6,041 nucleotides of DNA, from assembly GCA_963169175.1 (NCBI GenBank), contig CAUJFK010000276.1:1-6041 (forward strand). The letters run 5' to 3'. This stretch comes from Acidobacteriota bacterium (lineage in GTDB: Bacteria > Acidobacteriota > Blastocatellia > Pyrinomonadales > Pyrinomonadaceae). Position 1 is the first letter of the stretch. Each line of letters starts with the position of its first letter. Positions 1-4,600 of this stretch are shown here, in pieces. The notes below the pieces were generated by a model. That model saw only the letters and a list, made by a program, of their open reading frames with translations. It had not been told where the DNA came from and searched no databases. The position numbers and the translations under genes are program-made.

Positions 1-697
1 CCGTGTCACCGAGCATTGTCTCAGGCCGGGTGGTCGCGACCGTCAGATACAACGGGCTTCCTGCCTGCCGTACCGGATATTTCAAGTAGTAAAGTTTCCC
101 GTCCTTCCGCGTTTCTTCCTTTACTTCAAGATCGGAAAGTACGGTCTTGTCCTTTGGGCACCAATTGACGATGCGTAAACCTTTATAGATCCAGCCTTCG
201 TTATAAAGCGTCACAAAAACGCTGCGGACCGCCTTCGATAAACTCTCGTCCATCGTAAAACGATGCCGTGACCAATCGACCGACGCTCCTTCGCGCCGCA
301 TCTGTTCGGTTATGGTGTTGCCGTACTGTTCCTTCCACGCCCATGCACGCCGGATAAATTCTTCGCGGCCAATGTCGATCGGCGTTTTGCGTTCTTCTTC
401 CCTTAATTGTTCGGCAACCTTTCGTTGGACAGAGATGCCCGCGTGGTCGGTTCCCGGCAGCCACAGCGTGCGAAAGCCCTGCATCCGTTTCCAACGTACC
501 AGCACATCCATTATCGTGTGCTGCAACGCGTGGCCCATGTGCAGGCTGCCGGTCACGTTGGGCGGAGGAATGACGATCGAATATTTCTCCGCGTTCGGAT
601 CTTTATTGATCTCAGGCTTGAAAAAGCCGCTTGTTTCCCAGCGTTCGTAGTGGCTCTCTTCAGCCTGTTTTGGGTCGTATGCTTTTGGGATCTCCAT
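1..697 (-). CDS. valS: Valyl-tRNA synthetase, N-terminal part (cut by window edge)
   Basis: Cytoplasmic class I aminoacyl-tRNA synthetase that charges tRNA-Val with valine using ATP. I translated 232 codons without a stop or frameshift; the rest (full enzymes are roughly 900 residues) lies beyond position 1. Visible motifs in order: PPPNVTGSLHMGHAL at about residues 44-58, with the class I HIGH signature as H53-M-G-H56; TLWLPGTDHAGI at 77-88, typical of ValRS rather than IleRS or LeuRS; VNWCPKD at 177-183; and VATTRPETMLGDT at 220-232, the start of the editing (CP1) domain. The ATG at 695-697 is the only ATG between the conserved region and an in-frame TGA about 40 bp upstream, and it gives the usual N-terminus (MEIPKAYDP). 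No Shine-Dalgarno sequence is visible before it. The upstream gap is 418 bp, so it is probably transcribed separately from the response-regulator gene. Family assignment is secure from the motifs. Confidence 0.96.
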   Translation of the reverse strand, partial: MEIPKAYDPKQAEESHYERWETSGFFKPEINKDPNAEKYSIVIPPPNVTGSLHMGHALQHTIMDVLVRWKRMQGFRTLWLPGTDHAGISVQRKVAEQLREEERKTPIDIGREEFIRRAWAWKEQYGNTITEQMRREGASVDWSRHRFTMDESLSKAVRSVFVTLYNEGWIYKGLRIVNWCPKDKTVLSDLEVKEETRKDGKLYYLKYPVRQAGSPLYLTVATTRPETMLGDT

Positions 698-711
698 ATT
701 GGTAAACGGAT

Positions 712-740
712 ATGATAATGCAAAACCCGCCGGTTTTCAC
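712..740 (-). promoter_or_regulatory. Possible weak promoter for valS
   Basis: On the minus strand GTGAAA (740-735) and TATCAT (717-712) are separated by 17 bp, matching 4/6 and 5/6 of the sigma70-type consensus. A start about 7 bp downstream would leave a leader of only 8 or so bases before the valS ATG at 697, which fits the absence of a Shine-Dalgarno sequence but is unusual. The spacer contains the small hairpin at 722-737. This is a pattern match only. Confidence 0.28.
722..737. repeat. Short hairpin AAAACC/GGTTTT
   Basis: Perfect 6-bp arms (722-727 and 732-737) enclose a 4-base loop. On the minus strand the right arm ends in TTTT, so it could act as a feeble terminator for transcripts entering from the right, but the stem is short and the T run is part of the stem. 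It sits about 25 bp upstream of the valS start. Confidence 0.35.
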
Positions 741-859
741 GTGTGGGTTAGCTGTGTGCGGAATCCGCAGCCTCGCATCAGACCCCGTACAAGAGATCGA
801 AGAACTGGTGGGGCGGCATTATGAACCCCGTGCGTAGCGTTTTTGACCAAAAGTCTCTT

Positions 860-901
860 TTCGCGGATTTCGTGACTTGATTCGTAGGTTTCGTGGTTCC
901 T
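860..901. repeat. Loose 21-bp tandem repeat built on TTCGT
   Basis: TTCGC or TTCGT occurs at 860, 869, 881 and 890, with spacing 9, 12, 9. The stretch therefore reads as two 21-bp units (860-880 and 881-901) that agree at 13 of 21 positions. On the minus strand the motif is ACGAA. I recall degenerate ACGAA-type intergenic repeats from several environmental phyla, but the identity of this one is not established from the window. Confidence 0.45.
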
Positions 902-916
902 CTTTGAAGCGGCCCA

Positions 917-956
917 CACGTTAGTAACGGCGTAATATTCAGCGTGTCTATTTCGC
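917..956 (+). repeat. 40-bp intergenic repeat module, copy 1
   Basis: Matches 1068-1107 at 35 of 40 positions. The second half (929-956, beginning GGCGTAATATTC and ending TGTCTATTTCGC) agrees with 1080-1107 at 26 of 28. The first half is also the left arm of the inverted repeat 917-969. Two direct copies plus an inverted half-copy within 200 bp point to a dispersed repeat family rather than to chance. Confidence 0.75.
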
Positions 957-969
957 CCTTACTAACGTG
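917..969. repeat. Inverted repeat with 16-bp arms
   Basis: The arm at 917-932 (CACGTTAGTAACGGCG) pairs with 954-969, whose reverse complement is CACGTTAGTAAGGGCG: 15 of 16 positions match. The 21-base loop is 933-953. The right arm is part of a longer 28-bp element (954-981, minus orientation) that recurs at 1056-1083 in the plus orientation with 25 of 28 identities. The structure could fold as a long hairpin in RNA or DNA. Confidence 0.75.
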
Positions 970-981
970 CGGACTTCTGCA
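954..981 (-). repeat. Inverted half-copy of the repeat module
   Basis: Read on the minus strand this 28-bp element matches plus-strand 1056-1083 at 25 of 28 positions; differences are one base in the leading palindrome and TT versus CG in the middle. It faces copy 1 and forms the right arm of the large inverted repeat. It starts with a slightly damaged version of the TGCGGA..TCCGCA palindrome that is perfect in the copy at 1056. Confidence 0.7.
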
Positions 982-1007
982 TTTTAGTGGCCCACGCCTT
1001 GTCAGTA

Positions 1008-1028
1008 CCACCCCGCGTTAGCGGGTGG
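1008..1028. repeat. GC-rich stem-loop, CCCGC-GTTA-GCGGG core
   Basis: A perfect 5-bp core stem (1012-1016 with 1021-1025) around a GTTA loop extends by three more pairs (1008-1010 with 1026-1028) if C1011 is bulged out. On the minus strand, the direction of the genes, no T run follows, so it is not a convincing intrinsic terminator there. It lies between the inverted and second direct copies of the 40-bp module and looks like another element of the same mosaic. Confidence 0.6.
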
Positions 1029-1055
1029 GTTCTCCTTTTCGTGCATCTTCCCCTT

Positions 1056-1107
1056 TGCGGAAGTCCGCACGCGAGTAAGGGCGTAATATTCAACCTGTCT
1101 ATTTCGC
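1056..1107 (+). repeat. Intergenic repeat module, copy 2 with leading palindrome
   Basis: The most complete unit in the window. It starts with the perfect palindrome TGCGGA-AG-TCCGCA (1056-1069), continues through the section shared with the inverted copy (to 1083), and ends with the section shared with copy 1 (1080-1107). It lies 8 bp from the end of the response-regulator gene, so on that transcript it would form part of the 3' untranslated region. Confidence 0.7.
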
Positions 1108-1115
1108 GGATGCGG

Positions 1116-2144
1116 CTATCCGTAAACCGAACGAGCCTCGTCGCTGCTTTCTTTTTCAGCAAGCCTTTCCAGGACCTTCTCCACTATCATATCCACCAGT
1201 GCAGGCGACAGACTCACGGCCTCGCGGCCGTTGGCAGACGGAGCATCGGGCACGGTATATTCTATCTCTCGCGAAGACGATGCACGTGGGATCTCAAGGA
1301 GATCATCGTCAAGGTTTATATCGGTCGTTTTGCTCTCCGTGACAGGTTCATACCGGGCGGGAGGCGGTTCCGCAGCCACAGATTCGAACGGATCATAAAC
1401 AGGCGCCGGTTCATCAATCGGCTCTTCGTACGGGGAGGCTTCCGGGCCGGGATCGGCCGCCTGTTCGTCGTGGGTCGCGTCCCTGAGTGATTCGGCGATC
1501 AGGAATTCAGCTTCAATTTCCTCGATCTCAACAAAGTTTGCCTCGTCATGGCCCGCTTGAGCATAGAGCGATTCCCCAACTGCCGGGTTGAGGTCCGGCT
1601 CAGCGTAGCTCGTCTGGATCATTTCATCATCCAGCACATCCACGTCAAACTGAACCGTGTCTTTTCGGGGCAGTTCTACAGTTTCGATAAAGCTCTGCTC
1701 GTATAGAAAATCTATATCTGTCGTATCCGGTAACGGCACCGCCGGCGGTTCTGGCGGACGAGCGGTTGCCGATTCGGCAAGCAGCCGGTCAACGGTCGAC
1801 ACCAGATCGGCAATAGCGGTAAAGGGCTTGGTCAAATATGTATTGGCACCAACGCGGTCTGCCTCATCCCGATCAAAGGGTTCGAACGAACCAACGAGGA
1901 GCACGACGGGAATGTGCCGTGTCGATTCGTTCGTCCGAACCAGTTCACACAACGCATAGCCGCCAAGTCCCGGCATGTGCACATCCGCCAGAACGATATC
2001 AGGCTTTACTTCATCGACATGCTCGACTGCCGCTTCGCCGTCCGAGAATGCAATAACGTCGATACCTCTATCCGCAAACGTCAGGCTAACGACCTTTTGG
2101 ATCGTAAGCGAATCATCGGCCAATAACAGCTTCGGTTGAGCCAC
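1116..2144 (-). CDS. Response regulator: receiver domain, acidic linker, C-terminal helix
   Basis: A 342-residue signalling protein. Residues about 5-125 form a CheY-like receiver: acidic pair D10-D11 in LADDS, phosphoacceptor D54 in VLADVHMPG, Y103 and K106 in YLTKPF. The position equivalent to the CheY switch Thr87 is Val84 (LLVGS), an unusual replacement. Residues about 127-310 are a low-complexity, presumably disordered region dominated by Glu, Asp and Pro. A predicted amphipathic helix follows at about 312-331 (LSPALVDMIVEKVLERLAEK). No DNA-binding, GGDEF, kinase or other output domain is present, so output is presumably by protein contact; the partner is unknown. The cytoplasmic location is inferred from the absence of a signal peptide or membrane segment. 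Start is GTG (2142-2144), fixed by AAGGAG 9 bp upstream and by the receiver beginning at once. It follows pdxA by 50 bp but has its own near-consensus promoter. No kinase gene is in the window. Confidence 0.9.
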   Translation of the reverse strand: MAQPKLLLADDSLTIQKVVSLTFADRGIDVIAFSDGEAAVEHVDEVKPDIVLADVHMPGLGGYALCELVRTNESTRHIPVVLLVGSFEPFDRDEADRVGANTYLTKPFTAIADLVSTVDRLLAESATARPPEPPAVPLPDTTDIDFLYEQSFIETVELPRKDTVQFDVDVLDDEMIQTSYAEPDLNPAVGESLYAQAGHDEANFVEIEEIEAEFLIAESLRDATHDEQAADPGPEASPYEEPIDEPAPVYDPFESVAAEPPPARYEPVTESKTTDINLDDDLLEIPRASSSREIEYTVPDAPSANGREAVSLSPALVDMIVEKVLERLAEKESSDEARSVYG

Positions 2145-2153
2145 GAACGGTTT

Positions 2154-2159
2154 CTCCTT
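2154..2159 (-). promoter_or_regulatory. Strong ribosome-binding site for the response regulator
   Basis: AAGGAG on the minus strand, 9 bases before the GTG at 2144. It decides the start in favour of this GTG and is the strongest Shine-Dalgarno sequence in the window. Confidence 0.85.
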
Positions 2160-2186
2160 GTATTAAAACGTTGGAAGATTTCTGAA

Positions 2187-2215
2187 ATTATATATTACAC
2201 CGGTGTTTGTGTCAG
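2187..2215 (-). promoter_or_regulatory. Near-consensus sigma70-type promoter for the response regulator
   Basis: Minus-strand CTGACA (2215-2210, 5/6) and TATAAT (2192-2187, 6/6) with an exact 17-bp spacer. The -35 box lies in the last codons of pdxA, and the pdxA stop (2195-2197) is inside the spacer. Transcription would start near 2180, giving a leader of about 36 bases that contains the AAGGAG site. A perfect 10-bp palindrome, ACACCGGTGT, occupies 2197-2206 between the two boxes, an ideal place for an operator, although it also encodes the end of pdxA (T-P-V-stop). The promoter match is the best in the window; operator function is inference. Confidence 0.72.
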
Positions 2216-3220
2216 CCTGCCGCGAGCAGCAAGATCGGACGCGAGCATGATGGCCGCCCGCATGCTTGACGCGTCCGCAATACCTTTACCGGCGATATCA
2301 TATGCCGTTCCGTGGTCCACCGATGTGCGAATGATCGGCAGCCCGAGCGTCACGTTTACTGAATCGCCGAAGGCTAGTGACTTGACCGCGATGGTCGCTT
2401 GATCGTGATAGCATGCCACAACCGCATCAAACTCGCCGCGGTACCCGCGCAGAAAGATCGTGTCAGGTGAAAACGGGCCGGAAACATCAATGCCGTATTC
2501 ATCGCGACACTTACCAACAGCCGGTTCGATCTCCGCCGATTCTTCATCACCGAACATTCCGTGCTCGGATGCATGCGGGTTCAGCCCGGCCACCGCAATT
2601 TTTATTCGTCTTCCGAGCAACCGTGAGAGCTCGCGGTCCGTAAATCGAATGAGTTCCGTCAGGTGTTGCTCTCTCACGCATTCGATCGCCTGCCTAAGCG
2701 AAACGTGTGTTGAAAGCAGTACGACCCGCAATTTCCCAGCGAAGAAGCTCATTCTGAAATCGTTCGTGCCGGTCAATTCGGCAAGAAACTCCGTGTGGCC
2801 GGGAAAATTATAACCGCCAAGAGCAATAGCTTTTTTGCTGATCGGCGCCGTGGCTATCGCGTCGATCCGGCCGTCCAGACAAAGCTGCACCGCAGTCCTG
2901 ATACATTCCGCGGCCGCCTTACCGGTGATCGCATCGTCTGTGCCAAGGGCCGTTTCGGGCGGAAGGTTCGCGGTGTCGAATACTTCGACCTCGCCGTCTT
3001 GCGCGGAGCTCTCATCGCTGAAAGCCACCAGCGTTTGCCCAAGATCAAGGCGTTCGCTGACCGCCATAAGGTGAATGAGATCACCGATGAGCACAGGACG
3101 GCAGACGTCGCGAAGCCCCGCATTCTCCACGGCCTTCAGCGATATCTCAGGCCCAATACCGGCTGCATCACCGATAGTGATGCCGACGACCGGCACTATT
3201 TTGATCTCATCCGCACTCAC
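2195..3220 (-). CDS. pdxA: 4-hydroxythreonine-4-phosphate dehydrogenase (vitamin B6 synthesis)
   Basis: NAD-dependent, metal-requiring cytoplasmic enzyme of the deoxyxylulose-5-phosphate-dependent pyridoxal phosphate pathway. It oxidises 4-phosphohydroxy-L-threonine; the product decarboxylates to 3-amino-2-oxopropyl phosphate, which PdxJ condenses to pyridoxine phosphate. The 341 residues match the family length (about 330). Visible motifs: ITIGDAAGIGPEI at 14-26 (the family usually has GDPAGIGPE), FPGHTEF at 139-145, STHVSLRQA at 170-178, GLNPHASEHG at 212-221, CYHDQ at 270-274 and RTSVDHGTAYDIAGKG at 298-313. H172, H216 and H272 correspond by motif and spacing to the three metal-binding histidines of the E. 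coli enzyme. Start is GTG (3218-3220) with no good Shine-Dalgarno site; GTG at codon 9 is a possible alternative that would trim the N-terminus to the usual form. It lies downstream of the ftsZ terminator with no visible promoter. A PdxA-like paralogue acting on another substrate cannot be excluded, but all motifs fit PdxA. Confidence 0.95.
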   Translation of the reverse strand: MSADEIKIVPVVGITIGDAAGIGPEISLKAVENAGLRDVCRPVLIGDLIHLMAVSERLDLGQTLVAFSDESSAQDGEVEVFDTANLPPETALGTDDAITGKAAAECIRTAVQLCLDGRIDAIATAPISKKAIALGGYNFPGHTEFLAELTGTNDFRMSFFAGKLRVVLLSTHVSLRQAIECVREQHLTELIRFTDRELSRLLGRRIKIAVAGLNPHASEHGMFGDEESAEIEPAVGKCRDEYGIDVSGPFSPDTIFLRGYRGEFDAVVACYHDQATIAVKSLAFGDSVNVTLGLPIIRTSVDHGTAYDIAGKGIADASSMRAAIMLASDLAARGRLTQTPV

Positions 3221-3248
3221 AACAAACTCACAAGGGCAAAGCCTCGGT

Positions 3249-3284
3249 AAAAAATTGCCCGGCAGCCTTTTGGGCGAACCGGGC
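3249..3284 (-). terminator. Intrinsic terminator of the ftsZ transcript
   Basis: On the minus strand GCCCGG (3284-3279) pairs perfectly with CCGGGC (3262-3257). A 3-bp inner stem GCC/GGC closes a CAAAA loop, and AA plus six consecutive T (3254-3249) follow. It lies 47 bp after the ftsZ stop and 28 bp before the pdxA start. Stem, loop and T run are all in the proper order for rho-independent termination in the direction of ftsZ, and it probably marks the end of the division operon. Confidence 0.85.
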
Positions 3285-3326
3285 TAGCTAGGCAGTTTTC
3301 AAGCAAACGGCAACTTGATCCCGCAA

Positions 3327-3344
3327 ACAGGCTAGTCAGCCTGT
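3327..3344 (-). repeat. Perfect 7-bp hairpin across the ftsZ stop codon
   Basis: ACAGGCT and AGCCTGT flank a 4-base loop. The ftsZ stop (3332-3334) lies at the loop and 3' arm junction, so the last codons of ftsZ and its stop would be in the stem-loop. Only three T follow on the minus strand, so it is a poor terminator alone, but it may protect the mRNA 3' end together with the terminator downstream. Confidence 0.5.
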
Positions 3345-4453
3345 CGGCGGATAAACGTCGGAACGTCCAGGTCTTCTTCCTGTTTTGGAGCGACCGCATA
3401 TCCGGCCGCGGCGCCGCCCGCGCTGACTGATTCGAGCGGCACAGGCCTCATCGCCTGAACGTGACTGTCAAATCCGGTCGCAATGACCGTAACCTTTATC
3501 TCGTCGCCCATTCCTTCCTTGACGACGTTGCCCCAGATAACATCGGCGTTCTCATCAGCTTCTTCCTGGATCATGCTGATGGCATCTTCGATCTCGGCCA
3601 GCGGCATATCGACGCCGCCGGTAATGTTTATGAGTGCCGCCTTGGCACCCGTGATCGAATTTTCTTCAAGCAGTTTGTAATCAAGCGCACCGCGCATTGC
3701 CTTCGAAGGCGCGTCCGGCCCGGCGGCGGTCCCGATTCCCATCAATGCCACGCCGCGGCCGCGCATTACGGTCTTTACATCGGCGAAGTCAAGATTGATG
3801 ATGCCCGGCGTGATGATCAACTCGGTTATGCCCTGCACGGCCTGCAGCAGAACATCATCCGCGCGGCGAAAGGCGTTCATCACCGTGATGCCCTCTTCAA
3901 CCTCGCGCAGCTTGGAGTTGGGAATAGTGATGATCGTGTCCACGCAGCCGCGAAGCTCGGCCAGGCCCTGTTCAGCCTGCGTCATTCGCTTTTTTCCTTC
4001 GACACCGAACGGTTTTGTGACGACCGCAACCGTCAGTGCGCCGAGTTCGATCGCAAGGGATGCAACGACCGGAGCCGCGCCGGTACCTGTTCCGCCGCCG
4101 AGGCCCGCGGTGACAAAGACCATATCCGCACCCTCAAGAACGTCGAGAAGTTTTTCATGGTCTTCCAACGCGGCCGCACGGCCAACCTCGGGGTTCGATC
4201 CGGCGCCGAGGCCGCGGGTCGATTTGCCGCCAAGCTGTATCTTCAGCGGCGCGGCCGAGGCGTTCAGCGCCTGAAGGTCCGTATTGGCAACGATGAATTC
4301 GACGCCCTGAATCCCGGCCTCGATCATGCGGTTAACGGCATTGCCGCCGCCGCCGCCAACGCCGATGACTTTGATGCGCGCACCGGTGATCGGTGGCTCG
4401 TCTATGAAGATCTTTAATCCGCCAGAGTGCATTTGAATTCCGTCCGTAGTCAT
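3332..4453 (-). CDS. ftsZ: Cell division GTPase FtsZ
   Basis: Tubulin-like GTPase that polymerises into the cytoplasmic Z-ring and recruits the divisome. All hallmarks are present in 373 residues: GVGGGGGNAVNRM (31-43), tubulin signature GGGTGTG (119-125), and the T7 catalytic loop as NLDFADVKTVM (220-230, with D222 and D225), where many FtsZ proteins have NVDFADV. A short variable linker (about 332-360, rich in Ala, Gly and Glu) precedes the C-terminal peptide LDVPTFIRRQAD (362-373), the usual docking site for FtsA and other partners. The ATG at 4451-4453 is supported by GAGGG 10 bases upstream; AAGGAA directly abuts the ATG and is too close to serve it. Met8 would be an alternative start but has a weaker upstream site. 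It lies 147 bp downstream of ftsA with a putative promoter between them, and a strong terminator follows. The family call is certain. Confidence 0.98.
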   Translation of the reverse strand: MTTDGIQMHSGGLKIFIDEPPITGARIKVIGVGGGGGNAVNRMIEAGIQGVEFIVANTDLQALNASAAPLKIQLGGKSTRGLGAGSNPEVGRAAALEDHEKLLDVLEGADMVFVTAGLGGGTGTGAAPVVASLAIELGALTVAVVTKPFGVEGKKRMTQAEQGLAELRGCVDTIITIPNSKLREVEEGITVMNAFRRADDVLLQAVQGITELIITPGIINLDFADVKTVMRGRGVALMGIGTAAGPDAPSKAMRGALDYKLLEENSITGAKAALINITGGVDMPLAEIEDAISMIQEEADENADVIWGNVVKEGMGDEIKVTVIATGFDSHVQAMRPVPLESVSAGGAAAGYAVAPKQEEDLDVPTFIRRQAD

Positions 4454-4557
4454 TTCCTTAGTTCCCTCTTGCTATCAAAACAGTGTGAAGATTGGTACAG
4501 CACGCGATGCCCGGAACGCCCGAATGACTTAACAAGATATTGTACTGACGGGAGCAT

Positions 4558-4586
4558 AGCATACAACGATTTGTGGTCGATATCAA
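4558..4586 (-). promoter_or_regulatory. Putative ftsZ promoter in the ftsA-ftsZ gap
   Basis: Minus-strand TTGATA (4586-4581, 5/6) and TATGCT (4563-4558, 4/6) are separated by exactly 17 bp. Both lie in the 147-bp non-coding gap, starting 14 bp after the ftsA stop. The predicted transcript would have a leader of about 100 bases before the ftsZ ATG. Extra promoters close to ftsZ are common in bacteria and help raise FtsZ above FtsA. I see no second open frame in the gap. Confidence 0.45.
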
Positions 4587-4600
4587 CCTCAGCGAAGCAA

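Larger units (their letters stand above)
698..1115. other. Repeat-rich intergenic region, no credible gene
   Basis: This 418-bp stretch lies between the response-regulator stop and the valS start. The short open frames in it (for example minus-strand frames at 737-919 and 778-1011) have no recognisable protein character and run straight through the repeats, so I do not call them. Contents from left to right: a small AT-flanked hairpin (722-737), a short palindrome TGCGGA-A-TCCGCA (757-769), a loose tandem repeat built on TTCGT (860-901), a 16-bp-arm inverted repeat (917-969), a GC-rich stem-loop (1008-1028), and a second copy of a 40-bp module (1068-1107) ending 8 bp before the end of the response-regulator gene. 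I see no tRNA, no CRISPR-type regular array and no T-rich terminator in it. Confidence 0.8.

Noticed and set aside
312..715. Plus-strand frames at the left end
   Set aside because: They lie opposite valS, whose minus-strand reading frame is continuous and carries clear ValRS motifs.
841..852. TTTTG-AC-CAAAA hairpin as a terminator
   Set aside because: Very short AT-rich stem with a 2-base loop and no following T run in the gene direction.
917..1107. CRISPR array
   Set aside because: Only two direct copies plus an inverted half-copy, unequal spacing, imperfect identity and no cas genes.
737..1162. Three minus-strand frames (737-919, 778-1011, 962-1162) in the gap
   Set aside because: Two of them share a short similar peptide (IDTLNITPLLTCG and IDRLNITPLLACG), but this is explained by the DNA repeat being read in both. 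No good ribosome sites, overlapping frames, and repeat-derived content argue against genes.
987..1490. Plus-strand open frame (167 codons) across the repeats and the end of the response regulator
   Set aside because: It crosses the stem-loop and repeat module and then runs antisense to the response-regulator tail. No protein family features.
3461..4417. Long plus-strand open frame (318 codons) opposite ftsZ
   Set aside because: It is an antisense shadow of a certain ftsZ gene. Its translation is rich in Arg, His and Cys with no domain character, as expected for the mirror frame of a GC-rich gene.
4430..4432. Met8 of FtsZ as the true start
   Set aside because: The first ATG has GAGGG at a usable distance, and the extra residues resemble N-terminal extensions of other FtsZ proteins; Met8 lacks a comparable site.
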